The position numbers and the translations under genes are program-made. A stretch of 64,000 nucleotides of DNA from Thermostichus sp047462415. Lineage in GTDB: Bacteria; Cyanobacteriota; Cyanobacteriia; Thermostichales; Thermostichaceae. The notes under the pieces were generated by a model that ran no database searches, was not told the origin of the DNA, and saw only the letters and a program-made list of their open reading frames with translations. The stretch covers positions 3,960 through 67,959 of the forward strand of contig NZ_JANSJE010000017.1 in NCBI RefSeq assembly GCF_047462415.1. Direction: 5' to 3'. Shown here piece after piece: positions 8,771-17,325 of the stretch; positions within the stretch are counted from its first letter, which is position 1, and the number at the start of each line of letters is the position of its first letter.

Positions 8771-9529
8771 ATGGGTGCACGCAAGATCATCTACGGCATT
8801 TTCGGGCAACGGGCCGGCAGCGTCATCGTCGGAACTTGGAACTGGCTGTGGGGGCTCCCCGTGGACAAAGGGGGCACAGGGGCAGTGATGGTGGCGGAAG
8901 AATCCCTGCGCACCATGCAGGAAACGGTTCAGCGTCTCACCGAAGCCGTTGCCACCCAAGTGGCTGCCTATCAGCGGGCCGAGCAGAAGTACATGCAAAA
9001 GGTGCGGGAGTACCAGGCTCTGGAGAACAAAGCTCGCCTGGCCGCCCAACGGGGCGATCAAGAGGCGGCCCGCTTGGCCATGTCCCAAGCGCTGCAAATT
9101 GAGGCCATTCTCGGCCCCCTCAAAGAGAATGTGGAAACTGCCGAGCGCTATGTCAACGCGGCCAAGCAGAAGCTGGCCCGCGAAAAGGAGCGACTGGCCG
9201 CCTACAAGAGCGAGCTGAGCAACCTCAAAGACATCAACGAGGTGAACCAAGCTCTCGAGCAGATGACCCGTGTCAACAATTCCTACAACATCGACTCAGC
9301 CAAGTCGCAATTTGAGGCAGCCAAAAACGCTGTCCAGGCTCGCCAGCTCAAGGCCCGCGCCCTGAGCGAGCTTTCGGAAGATCGCAGCGAGCAAATTGCC
9401 GCTCAACTGGACGAGATGGCCATGGACGATGAGATCTCTCGCCGCTTGGCGATGCTGACGGGCCAGGGGGGCGCGCCGGCCAACCTGCCGCTGCCAGATT
9501 TGGACTTCGAGAAGCGGCTCCCTCAATAG
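8771..9529 (+). CDS. PspA/IM30 family protein
   Basis: A 252-residue, almost entirely helical protein of the PspA/IM30 (Vipp1) superfamily. Residues about 35-225 form the long coiled coil, with the typical Gln/Ala/Lys/Glu-rich heptads (QLTEAVATQV, then ALENKARLAAQRGDQEAARLAM). Relatives assemble into large rings or rods on membranes and protect or remodel them. The N-terminus (GARKIIYGIFGQRAGSVIVGTWNWLWGLP) differs from the standard amphipathic helix of Vipp1 and is more hydrophobic, so this is a divergent paralogue and not the main thylakoid Vipp1. A strong ribosome-binding site (CAGGAGGG) precedes the ATG. Confidence 0.82.
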   Translation: MGARKIIYGIFGQRAGSVIVGTWNWLWGLPVDKGGTGAVMVAEESLRTMQETVQRLTEAVATQVAAYQRAEQKYMQKVREYQALENKARLAAQRGDQEAARLAMSQALQIEAILGPLKENVETAERYVNAAKQKLAREKERLAAYKSELSNLKDINEVNQALEQMTRVNNSYNIDSAKSQFEAAKNAVQARQLKARALSELSEDRSEQIAAQLDEMAMDDEISRRLAMLTGQGGAPANLPLPDLDFEKRLPQ

Positions 9530-9726
9530 CGGCAGCAGCTTCCCATTCTGGGGATCCCCTGTTTCCGGGTTCCTCGGCAACTGGGCCGAACATCTCCGTC
9601 TGAGCCCATGCGGTAGCCGTGCTGTACAAGGGGGAGCCTTGCCATTGAGGGTCAACGGGCTAGCGCTGATGCGCTCGTACTAGGATGATAAGGATAGGTA
9701 ACCCATCTGAGGGGAGGATCCCAGCG

Positions 9727-10311
9727 ATGTCAGCAGCACAGGGCGGGCATTCTGCCCGATTGGTTCTACGGCTGTCCAGAGCGTTATTGCTGCTCTGTGT
9801 CTGCCTCAGCCTTTTGACCAGTGCCTGCTCTGCAGGCTCCAACCTGCGGGCCTACAGGGATCCCAGCGGGGCCTTTGCCTTTGCCTATCCCAACGGTATG
9901 GTGGCGCTCAAGCTCGGGCCGGGGAAAGGGCCGGCGGTGCTGCTGCGCGACCTGGTGTACGAGACGGAGAATGTCAGCTTGATGATCGCCCCCTTTGATA
10001 AGGGAGAGACGATCGCCGACCTGGGTGGCCCGGACGAGGTGGGGCAGTTGGTGGCAGAGAAGATCATCGCTCCTGAGGGATCCGATCGCTCCGCCAAGCT
10101 GTTGGCTGCCGAAGCCTTTGAGCGGCAAGGTCAGCCCTACTACCTGTTTGAATACCAAACCGACATGGGATCCCAGCTTCGCCATGAAGTGGTGACGGTA
10201 ACCGTGCGCCACCATCGCCTTTATACTCTGACGGCCTCCACCCAAGAATCCCGCTGGCCGCAGGTGCAAGCCGCTTTTAGGAATGTGGGCCGTTCTCTAA
10301 ATGTTTCCTGA
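9727..10311 (+). CDS. CyanoP-like (PsbP family) lipoprotein
   Basis: A 194-residue exported protein. Residues 1-33 form a signal peptide with an Arg-containing n-region and a long hydrophobic core, and Cys34 (LTSAC) is a probable lipidation site, although the residue at -3 is Thr and not Leu. The mature domain matches the PsbP fold pattern: YRDPSGAFAFAYPNGM, then a D-L-V-Y-E-T-E-N-V-S segment and a C-terminal YTLTASTQESRWPQVQAAFRNVGRSL. CyanoP is a lumenal photosystem II assembly protein in cyanobacteria. ATG 9727 is preferred because GGGGAGG precedes it; an in-frame ATG at 9685 would add 14 polar residues before the signal peptide. Confidence 0.78.
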   Translation: MSAAQGGHSARLVLRLSRALLLLCVCLSLLTSACSAGSNLRAYRDPSGAFAFAYPNGMVALKLGPGKGPAVLLRDLVYETENVSLMIAPFDKGETIADLGGPDEVGQLVAEKIIAPEGSDRSAKLLAAEAFERQGQPYYLFEYQTDMGSQLRHEVVTVTVRHHRLYTLTASTQESRWPQVQAAFRNVGRSLNVS

Positions 10312-10473
10312 AGCTTTTTCTTGAGGATTTTCTCATGAAGGGGACGGGGCGGACTTGGGCAAGTTAAAGCTGGGCCTTCCAGATGGAGTTGCCTGCCGAT
10401 CCCAGCCGGGAATCCGGTGCTAAAACGGTGGTGTTTTTTATAGAGGGGATCCCGCCTCTCTCCAGCCGCTTCC

Positions 10474-11268
10474 ATGACTGTTTACGTGGTTCAGATCAGC
10501 GACCTGCATCTGTTTGCCAAGCCACACCAGCGGCTGCTGGGGGTGGACACAGAGACCTCTTTTCTGCAGGTGCAAAAGGCCATTGCCGCCTTGGATCCCT
10601 TGCCGGATGTGCTGCTGCTCACCGGGGATCTCGCCCAAGATGGCAGCGCCGCCGCCTACGCCCGTTTGCGAGAGCATCTGCAAGCTCTTCCCATCGACAC
10701 CTATTGGCTGGCGGGGAACCACGATCGCCTTCATAACATGAACTCAGAGCTCCGCGCCGAGCGGGTACACGGGGAGAAAAGCTTCAGTCGAGAGAACTGG
10801 AGCTTGATTCTATTGAACTCTCTAGTGCCGGGCAAAGACAGCGGCTACCTGACGGAGCGCACTTTGCTGTGGCTGAAACAAGAATTGCAGCGGAGCAAAG
10901 CCGCCCAACACCATGTTTTGCTGGCCTTGCACCATCCTCCTTTTTCGGTGGATTCTCCCTGGCTGGACCAAAGTGCCCTGCAGCAGCCGGAGCGGCTGTT
11001 TGGGGTTTTGGACGAGTTCGACCACATTCGCCTGGTGCTCTTCGGCCACATCCACCAAGACCTGCACCGCCGCCGGCAGGGGGTCGATTACTTGGCCTGT
11101 CCTTCCACCTGCGTGCAATTTCGCCCCAAGAGCCCTCGGTTTGGCCTGGACGTGATCCCCCCGGCTTTGAGGCAGATATGGCTGGAGCAGGACGGCAGCT
11201 TCAAAACCCAGGTGCAGCGGGTGGAAGCCGCTCTGCAAACTCCTAACTTGGCCTTGAAAGGATACTAA
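10474..11268 (+). CDS. Calcineurin-like metallophosphoesterase, CpdA/Icc type
   Basis: A 264-residue metallophosphoesterase with every motif of the family in order: D-x-H (SDLHLF, residues 10-12), GDLAQDG, GNHDR, HHPPF and the C-terminal GHIHQD. The spacing and length match CpdA, which hydrolyses 3',5'-cyclic AMP in gamma-proteobacteria. Whether the cyanobacterial protein prefers cAMP or another phosphodiester cannot be told from sequence. It starts at ATG 10474, 162 bases after the CyanoP-like gene, and its last four bases overlap the stop of the convergent permease gene at 11265. Confidence 0.87.
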   Translation: MTVYVVQISDLHLFAKPHQRLLGVDTETSFLQVQKAIAALDPLPDVLLLTGDLAQDGSAAAYARLREHLQALPIDTYWLAGNHDRLHNMNSELRAERVHGEKSFSRENWSLILLNSLVPGKDSGYLTERTLLWLKQELQRSKAAQHHVLLALHHPPFSVDSPWLDQSALQQPERLFGVLDEFDHIRLVLFGHIHQDLHRRRQGVDYLACPSTCVQFRPKSPRFGLDVIPPALRQIWLEQDGSFKTQVQRVEAALQTPNLALKGY

Positions 11269-12107
11269 TTCCCTTCCTCTGGGATCACGGTGGGCGCCAG
11301 TCCGACCGCTTGTCCCAAACAGAAACTGGCTGCCAACAGGGCCAGCCATCCCGGCAGCACCGACAGGAGGGCCACCACGGCCATCGAGGTGTGGTTCCCC
11401 CCCTGCAAGAGGCTGTAGAGCAACATCGGCAGGGTGAGCACCCGCCCACCGCCGACGAAAAAGGTGAGCAAAAATTCGTTCCAAGAGATCAAAAAGGCAA
11501 AGGCTGCCCCAATAGCTGCTCCAGGGGCCACGAGGGGCAACGTTACCTGCCACCACACCTGCCAGGGATCCGCCCCCAAACAGCGGGCCTGGGCCTCGTA
11601 GCTGCGGTCGAAGCGGGCAAACACACTGCCCATCACCAAAGCCATGTAGGGGATGGTCGGGATCAGATGCACCAAAACCACCCCCAACAGGGTGCCTTCC
11701 AGGCGCAGGCGGATCAGCACCCCTTGGATCCCCATCAGCACAGCCAGAGGAGAGGTGATGACCGGTAACAGCAAGAGCAGGCGCAGCCAAGCAGGCAGCG
11801 GGCGGGTGCCCAAAACTCGTCCCGCCGGGATCCCCACCCCTAGGGCCAGCAGAGTGGTGAGCAGGGCAATTTGTAAGCTCTGGCCAAAGGCTGCCCTGAG
11901 CTGAGATCCCCGCTCTAGGAACTCCTGCCAGCCGGCTAGGCTCCACGCCTGCGGCAGGGCATCGGGGAAAAACCAGGCCCGCGTAAAAGCCCAGAGGCCC
12001 AGCACTCCAAAGGGCAAGGCCCAAAGGAAGGTCACCCCAACCACCCCCAAGCGGAGCAGGGATCCCTCCATCCATCCAGAGAGGCTGCAGGCGCGGCGTC
12101 CTTTCAC
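11265..12107 (-). CDS. ABC transporter permease (second subunit)
   Basis: An inner-membrane permease of 280 residues with about six hydrophobic segments and a BPD-transport EAA loop (YEAQARCLGADPWQVWWQVTLP, around residues 180-200), which docks on the ATPase. The pattern resembles the spermidine/putrescine, iron(III) and thiamine importer permeases. It overlaps the upstream permease by four bases (ATGA at 12104-12107), so the two are translationally coupled and form the heterodimeric channel. No ATP-binding or substrate-binding gene is adjacent, so the substrate stays open. Confidence 0.9.
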   Translation of the reverse strand: MKGRRACSLSGWMEGSLLRLGVVGVTFLWALPFGVLGLWAFTRAWFFPDALPQAWSLAGWQEFLERGSQLRAAFGQSLQIALLTTLLALGVGIPAGRVLGTRPLPAWLRLLLLLPVITSPLAVLMGIQGVLIRLRLEGTLLGVVLVHLIPTIPYMALVMGSVFARFDRSYEAQARCLGADPWQVWWQVTLPLVAPGAAIGAAFAFLISWNEFLLTFFVGGGRVLTLPMLLYSLLQGGNHTSMAVVALLSVLPGWLALLAASFCLGQAVGLAPTVIPEEGN

Positions 12108-13009
12108 GGCTTTCTCCCCGGCGGCTGCAAGAAGGCTCCCCTGGCCGCAAACAGCCCCGCCATCAGGCTGACCACCGCGGCCGAGATGGCCAGCAGGATC
12201 ACCCCCAACGCCACCGCCTGCTGCCGCTGCTCCAAATTGATATGGGTAAAACGCTGGTAGATCAGCACCGGCAAGGTGCGGGGGTAGGTGGGCCCCAAAA
12301 GCAGCGGGATCTCAAAAGCGCTGAAGACAAAACCAAAGATGAGGATCCCGGTGGCCAGCAGCCCCGGCCTGAGCAAGGGCAGCGTTACCTGCCAAAACGC
12401 TTGCTCGGCAGAGGCCCCCAACAGGCGCGCCTGCTGCTCCAGCTCGGATCCCATTCCCCGTAGCAGCGTCAGCGCCACCAGAGCGGCAAACGGGATCTCC
12501 TTCCAGAGCCAGTAGAGCAACACCCCCACGTAGCCGCGGTCGTTCACCCAGAGCGGGAAATCCTGATCCGAGGCAATCCACCCCAGTTGGAAGGCCAGCC
12601 GCGCCAGCCAACCGCTGGGAGCCAACAACAGCCACATTCCCGCCGCCCCCACCAAATGGGGAACCGGCAACGTCAACTGGGCCAGCCAGATGGCCCACCC
12701 CCCTAGCCCCCGCAACAACAGCGCCGATCCCAACCCCAAAACCAGCGCCAACCCGGTCGCCAGCAAAGCAAGCCCCAGACTCAGCAGCAGGGATCCCCAC
12801 ACCTCGGCATCTCCCAGGAGCTCCCCGTATCCCTGCAGGCTCAACCCCGTCCTCCCCAAGCCGTAGAGGCCGACACTCTGGGCCAGGGCCAGCAGCAGCC
12901 CACCGCCGTAGATCAGACCTACCAGGCTCAGAGCCGGCAGCAGCGGCCCGTACTGCCCCAGCCAGCGGCTTACCTTCCTGAGCCCTCCCCAGCCATCTAA
13001 GCTATTCAT
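12104..13009 (-). CDS. ABC transporter permease (first subunit)
   Basis: A 301-residue permease with six predicted transmembrane segments and an EAA loop (LEQQARLLGASAEQAFWQVTLP). It is the first gene of a two-permease operon whose second gene overlaps it by ATGA. The pair resembles the PotB/PotC or iron(III)-type architecture of importers for small cationic or metal solutes. The ATPase and periplasmic binding protein, normally in the same operon, are missing: upstream is a divergent DUF39 gene and downstream a convergent phosphoesterase gene. Partners must be encoded elsewhere. The start at ATG 13009 precedes a 20-residue polar stretch before the first membrane helix. Confidence 0.9.
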   Translation of the reverse strand: MNSLDGWGGLRKVSRWLGQYGPLLPALSLVGLIYGGGLLLALAQSVGLYGLGRTGLSLQGYGELLGDAEVWGSLLLSLGLALLATGLALVLGLGSALLLRGLGGWAIWLAQLTLPVPHLVGAAGMWLLLAPSGWLARLAFQLGWIASDQDFPLWVNDRGYVGVLLYWLWKEIPFAALVALTLLRGMGSELEQQARLLGASAEQAFWQVTLPLLRPGLLATGILIFGFVFSAFEIPLLLGPTYPRTLPVLIYQRFTHINLEQRQQAVALGVILLAISAAVVSLMAGLFAARGAFLQPPGRKP

Positions 13010-13072
13010 ACAGCCATTGATCAGCCATTCGGGAACGCTGCCTCAAAGGACGCGGACTGCCTCTTGCACTCC

Positions 13073-14227
13073 ATGGAAAGAACTCTAGACCAGATTAACC
13101 AACGCATTGCCAAAGGCCAGGCGCGGGTGTGGACGGCCCTAGAGGCCAAAGCCAAGCTGGCCACCCTGGGCATTGAGCAGGCTTTTGAGCAGGTGGATGT
13201 GGTAACCACGGGCACCTTTGAGCCAATGGAGTCGTCAGGGGCAATCCTCAACCTGGGCCATACGGATCCGCCCATTAAGATTCGCCAAGCCTGGTTGAAC
13301 GGGGTGCCCGCCTATGCCGGGTTTGGCGCCGTGGATCTCTACATCGGGGCGGCCCAGCCCAGTGAGCAAGCCGAGCACCCCTATGGGGGCGGCCATGTTA
13401 TCGCCGATCTGGTGGCCGGCAAGCGGGTGCACCTGCGGGCTGTTGGCCAGGTAACCGATTGCTATCCCCGCGCCGACTACGAGTCCACCCTGACACGGGA
13501 TCAGCTTAACCAGTTCTACTTGTTCAACCCCCGCAACGCCTACCAAAACTTCATTGTCGGCGTCAACGGCGGGGATCGGCCCTTGTACACCTATTTGGGC
13601 CTGCTGGAGCCGCACCTGGGCAATGCCGTCTATTCCAACCCAGGCGAGCTCTCCCCCCTCCTCAACGACCCCCTCCTGCGCCGGGTGGGGATCGGCAGCC
13701 GCATCTTTCTGGGGGGCGGCAGCGGCTACATCGCCTGGGAAGGCACCCAACACTTCCCGCGGCAAAAGCGGCTGCCCAACCATACCCCCATCGGCCCGGC
13801 GGCCACCTTGGCCCTCATTGGCGACGCCAAACAGATGCAAGCGGAATGGGTGCGAGGCTGCTACTTCCGCAACTACGGCCCCAGCCTGATGTTGGGGGTG
13901 GGGATCCCCATCCCCATCCTCTCCCCTGCCGATCTGGAGCCCATTGCTGTCCGGGATGAGGAACTGGTGGCGCCGGTGATCGACTTTTCCATTCCCCGGC
14001 GGGTGCGGCCCACCTTTGGCCTGGTGAGCTATGCCCAGCTCAAATCCGGCTACATTGTCCTCAACGGCCGCAAGGTGCGCACTGCTCCTCTGGCCAGCCT
14101 GCGCCGCTCAATGCAAGTTGCCGAGATCCTCAAACAGTGGATTGTCAGCGGCCAGTTTACTCTCACCCAGCCGGCTGCCCCTCTGCCCCTGGATCGGGAG
14201 TTTCTCGCCCAAAACCCTCATCCATAA
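13073..14227 (+). CDS. DUF39 / homocysteine biosynthesis family protein
   Basis: A 384-residue protein of the DUF39 (HcyBio) family. In methanogens and some anaerobes such proteins, with a ferredoxin-like partner, convert aspartate semialdehyde to homocysteine using a sulfide-derived persulfide. Seen here are the N-terminal ERTLDQINQRIAKGQARV, the TTGTFEP..SSGAILNLGH segment, the TDCYPRADYES motif with Cys130, and the GGGSGYIAWEGTQH glycine-rich loop. From memory, the archaeal enzyme uses two cysteines; the one in the P-M-C-S-S-G motif is replaced by Glu53 here, while Cys130 corresponds to the other. No ferredoxin-like partner is adjacent. ATG 13073 is chosen; a TTG at 13064 is possible. Confidence 0.8.
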   Translation: MERTLDQINQRIAKGQARVWTALEAKAKLATLGIEQAFEQVDVVTTGTFEPMESSGAILNLGHTDPPIKIRQAWLNGVPAYAGFGAVDLYIGAAQPSEQAEHPYGGGHVIADLVAGKRVHLRAVGQVTDCYPRADYESTLTRDQLNQFYLFNPRNAYQNFIVGVNGGDRPLYTYLGLLEPHLGNAVYSNPGELSPLLNDPLLRRVGIGSRIFLGGGSGYIAWEGTQHFPRQKRLPNHTPIGPAATLALIGDAKQMQAEWVRGCYFRNYGPSLMLGVGIPIPILSPADLEPIAVRDEELVAPVIDFSIPRRVRPTFGLVSYAQLKSGYIVLNGRKVRTAPLASLRRSMQVAEILKQWIVSGQFTLTQPAAPLPLDREFLAQNPHP

Positions 14228-14369
14228 AGGGATCCCCATCGCCAAAACCGGCCATCGGATCCCTGGTAAGGGGTTGTCTTCCAGGCAGTTGCCGCTACCA
14301 TTACGCCTTAGGTGTTGCCGGTAAAGGCTCCCTGGGGGAAGGGGGCCGGTATCCGCAAGGGGGAAAGAC

Positions 14370-14903
14370 ATGTTCCGGCGTATTGCTTTTGGCTCGGCGG
14401 TGTTGGGATGGCTCCTGGCCCTGCCCGCCTTTCCCGGCCACGGGTTGGGGGAGCGGCGGGTCGTGCCCGACACCCTCTTCTACTTCGACAACCACTATTT
14501 CGATCGCTACCCCGAGGCAGTGGTGGTGGGCGTAGTCAATGGTGACACGCTGGTGGTGCAGATCGAAGGGGAACAGAAACTGCGCCTGATCCGCTTGGCC
14601 GGGATCCAGGGCCTCAGCCCGGAGGAGGATCCCTTTTACCAGCAGGCGATTGAGCTGATGCGGGAGCGTATCCTGCGCCGCACCGTCAAGCTGGAAGGGG
14701 ACAAGCTGCTGCGCAACGTCGATGCCACCGGCTTGGTGGAGGCCTACGTCTGGCTGGAGGGCCAGCAGATGAACGCCATGCTGGTGCGCAACGGCCTGGC
14801 CCGCATCATCCCCTACAGCCACAACATTAAATACGACAGCTACTTCGGTGGCCTGCAAAAAAGAGCCCGCCAAGAGCGACTCGGCATCTGGAGCCGTCTC
14901 TAA
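14370..14903 (+). CDS. Staphylococcal nuclease-like domain protein, probably inactive
   Basis: A 177-residue secreted or membrane-anchored protein. Residues 1-27 form a signal peptide (FGSAVLGWLLALPAF), and from about residue 48 comes an SNase-like OB fold (VVVGVVNGDTLVVQI, LRLIRLAGI, LEAYVWLEGQQMNAMLVRNGLA, and the terminal ARQERLGIWS). The metal-site Asp (NGDT) and first active-site Arg (RLAGI) are present. The glutamate following that Arg is not obvious. The second catalytic Arg, normally in a Y-G-R-L-A-Y-V motif, is lost: the sequence reads DATGLVEAYV. The protein therefore keeps the fold but probably not phosphodiesterase activity. Confidence 0.75.
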   Translation: MFRRIAFGSAVLGWLLALPAFPGHGLGERRVVPDTLFYFDNHYFDRYPEAVVVGVVNGDTLVVQIEGEQKLRLIRLAGIQGLSPEEDPFYQQAIELMRERILRRTVKLEGDKLLRNVDATGLVEAYVWLEGQQMNAMLVRNGLARIIPYSHNIKYDSYFGGLQKRARQERLGIWSRL

Positions 14904-14960
14904 CGCCTTGGATAGCTCTAGACTGGGTTTACTGGGCACTCTTAGATACGTCTGCCTGCT

Positions 14961-15629
14961 TTGAGGGTTAAATCCACTCCAGCTTCCCGGGATCCCAACC
15001 GCTGGCTGAGGCATCTGCCTTTGGTGACCGGCCTTTTGGGCAGCGCCCTCTTGGTTATTAACCGACTGGCTTTTACGCCGGAACTGTTCGCCAGCCAGTC
15101 CCGCTCTGATGCCTTGGGGATCCTCCTCAGCGCCATTTTGATCCTGACCGGCCTGCTGTGGCAGCAGATCCAGCCCCGTCCCACCCAGGCATCCCCCCTG
15201 CAGGGGAGTTCAGGCTGCGATTGGCACCCCGACCTTTCCGAGAGCGAAAAACTGGAGCTGGCCTGGGCCTCCCACACCCTCCTTAGCACCACTGCTGCCC
15301 GCACGGTAGTGATCTGGGTGGAGGGGCGCACCCTACTGCAGCGGGGGATCCTGGCCAGCCCCGGCCAGTTGCCCTCCATCCGGCCCCAGAGCATCTTGCA
15401 GCGGGTGTTGCAGACCGGGCGGCCCGTCTATCTGGTGGACCTGAAGCTGTTCCCGGCCCGCGCCGAGTTTGAGGGCCTGCTGCCCCCCGGATCCCAGGCG
15501 GTTCTCTGCCAGCCCATCGGCCAGAAGGGATGCCTCATCTTGGGCAGCGACACCCCCCGCAGTTTCAGCCGCCAGGAGCAGGCCTGGATTGCCGCCATCG
15601 CCGACAAACTAGAAACCCTACTCGCCTAG
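14961..15629 (+). CDS. Cofactor assembly of complex C subunit B (CCB-like)
   Basis: A 222-residue protein resembling the cyanobacterial CCB2/CCB4-type family, which helps attach heme c' to cytochrome b6. It has two N-terminal membrane helices (LPLVTGLLGSALLVINRLAF and ILLSAILILTGLLW, residues 19-67) followed by a GAF-like soluble domain of about 150 residues (ARTVVIWVEGRTLLQRGIL, then VYLVDLKLFPARAEFEGLLP and AVLCQPIGQKGCLILG). That layout is diagnostic as far as I can recall. Translation starts at TTG 14961; no in-frame ATG lies upstream of the first membrane helix. The stop codon runs directly into the repeat array at 15630. Confidence 0.72.
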   Translation: MRVKSTPASRDPNRWLRHLPLVTGLLGSALLVINRLAFTPELFASQSRSDALGILLSAILILTGLLWQQIQPRPTQASPLQGSSGCDWHPDLSESEKLELAWASHTLLSTTAARTVVIWVEGRTLLQRGILASPGQLPSIRPQSILQRVLQTGRPVYLVDLKLFPARAEFEGLLPPGSQAVLCQPIGQKGCLILGSDTPRSFSRQEQAWIAAIADKLETLLA

Positions 15630-15968
15630 CTCCCCTCTCCCAAAGGGAGAGGGGCTGGGGGTGAGGGCGCCTTTGGGAGAGGGGCTGGGGGTGAGGGCAG
15701 ACTCCCTTTGGGAGAGGGGNNNNNNNNNNNNNNNNNNNNNNNNNNNNNNNNNNNNNNNNNNNNNNNNNNNNNNNNNNNNNNNNNNNNNNNNNNNNNNNNN
15801 NNNNNNNNNNNNNNNNNNNGCGTGAGCGGCGCGGAGCGCTTGGGCGCCTTTGGGAGAGGGGCTGGGGGTGAGGGCAGACTCCCTTTGGGAGAGGGGCTGG
15901 GGGTGGTCGCGTGAGCGGCGCGGAGCGCTTGGGCGCCTTTGGGAGAGGGGCTGGGGGTGAGGGGGAGG
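15630..15968. repeat. Tandem GC-rich repeat array with assembly gap
   Basis: Repeats built on TTTGGGAGAGGGGCTGGGGG, alternating with a second module (GCGTGAGCGGCGCGGAGCGC). To the right of the gap the second module occurs at 15820 and again at 15909, giving a period of 89 bases. Positions 15720-15819 are exactly 100 N, a placeholder, so the true copy number is unknown. The first copy (15630-15655) contains the inverted pair CCTCTCCC..GGGAGAGG and could form a hairpin downstream of the CCB-like gene. Confidence 0.93.
15720..15819. other. Assembly gap (100 N)
   Basis: A run of exactly 100 unknown bases, the usual scaffolding placeholder for a gap of unknown size. It falls inside the tandem repeat, which is the likely cause of the break. 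Confidence 0.99.
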
Positions 15969-17045
15969 CTAAGCAGCGCTCTCCAGGCTCACCTGAAACA
16001 CCTCGCTAAAGGCCTTCTCGACCTTGTAGCCGGAGTCGATGGTTTCCAGAGGATCCTTGCGCAGGCGGTGGCGCAAACACAGGCTGATTACCCGGCGAAT
16101 ATCGGCAATGGTGACCTCGCTGCGCCCCTCCAGAGCCGCCAGGGCCTTGGCCGCCCGGTTGGTGACGATATCTCCCCGCAGCCCATCCACCTCCAGAGCC
16201 GCACACACGCCGGAGATCTTCAGGCGCAACTCAGGATCCACCATCACAGTGGGCAAGAGGTGCTGGGCCTTTTCAATGCGCTCCCGCAAGTGTTGCTGGG
16301 CCTCGGCGTATTTGGCCAAGAACGCCTGGGGATCGGCGTCGAACTGGCTGCGCTCCTCCACAATCTGCACTCGCAGGGACGGATCCCGCACCGTTTCGAT
16401 GCGCACGAACATACCGAAGCGATCCAGCAGTTGCGGCCGTAGCTCTCCTTCCTCCGGGTTGCCGGATCCCACCAGGACAAAGCGGGCCGGGTGGCGAATG
16501 GAAATCCCCTCCCGTTCCACCGTGTTCCAGCCAGAGGCCGCCGCATCCAGCAACACGTCTACCAGGTGGTCGTCCAGGAGGTTCACCTCGTCTACGTAAA
16601 GGATGCCGCGGTTGGCCTTGGCCAAGAGCCCCGGCTCAAAGGCCTTCACCCCCTGGGAGAGAGCCCGCTCGATATCCAAGGTGCCGCAGACCCGGTCTTC
16701 GGTGGCTCCCAGGGGCAGATCCACCATCGGTACCTGGATCCAGGTGGCTTCCAGCGTTTCTCCCGCCTGCAGGCGTTCCCACACCTGGTCGCTCATCAGA
16801 TCCCGCTGCCGCGGGTGGCTGTTGAAGGGATCCCCTTTGACAACCTCGATCTGGGGCAGCAGATCTGCCAAGGCGCGGATGGTGGTGGATTTGCCCGTGC
16901 CGCGATCCCCCATGATCAGCACCCCACCGATGCGGGGATCGATGACGTTGAGGAGCAGAGCCAATTTCATCTCCTCTTGGCCGACAATGGCGGTGAACGG
17001 GAAAACCGGGCGACGTTCCAAGTTCATAGGGGCAACAACCAGCAA
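15969..17045 (-). CDS. chlI: Magnesium chelatase subunit ChlI
   Basis: The AAA+ ATPase subunit of Mg-chelatase, which with ChlD and ChlH inserts Mg2+ into protoporphyrin IX, the first committed step of chlorophyll synthesis. The 358-residue product has VFPFTAIVGQEEMKLALLLN, Walker A MGDRGTGKST (residues about 45-54), Walker B ILYVDEVNLLDD, the sensor VGSGNPEEGELRPQLLDRFG and the C-terminal helical lid with TNRAAKALAALEGR. All ATPase motifs are intact. TTG 17045, preceded by GGGGA, gives an N-terminus like other cyanobacterial ChlI proteins; ATG 17027 is an alternative. It is monocistronic, and its 3' end abuts the repeat array. Confidence 0.97.
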   Translation of the reverse strand: MLVVAPMNLERRPVFPFTAIVGQEEMKLALLLNVIDPRIGGVLIMGDRGTGKSTTIRALADLLPQIEVVKGDPFNSHPRQRDLMSDQVWERLQAGETLEATWIQVPMVDLPLGATEDRVCGTLDIERALSQGVKAFEPGLLAKANRGILYVDEVNLLDDHLVDVLLDAAASGWNTVEREGISIRHPARFVLVGSGNPEEGELRPQLLDRFGMFVRIETVRDPSLRVQIVEERSQFDADPQAFLAKYAEAQQHLRERIEKAQHLLPTVMVDPELRLKISGVCAALEVDGLRGDIVTNRAAKALAALEGRSEVTIADIRRVISLCLRHRLRKDPLETIDSGYKVEKAFSEVFQVSLESAA

Positions 17046-17325
17046 TTCATCCCCATTATCCCAGAGGCTCCTCCCTTCTGGGCGGTTCCAGGCTGCAACA
17101 GGAACCTAAAGGCCGCTTTTGGGTCAAATGGATAAAGCAAGCTCCGGTGCCGGTCGGGGATCCCTGGCTTCTTTTGGGGAAGACTAGATAACATCGGAGC
17201 CTGCACGGTTGGCTGGGAGTGGGTTGAATCTGGGTAACAGCGAAAGCTACACCAAAAGAAAGGGGGCTCCCAAAAGCGCCGGCAACCACAGAGAGAGTTC
17301 GTTATTGGGTGGGGAGATAGCAGCG

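Noticed and set aside
15630..15968. CRISPR array
   Set aside because: Repeats are tandem and adjacent, without unique spacers of constant length, and no cas genes are present.
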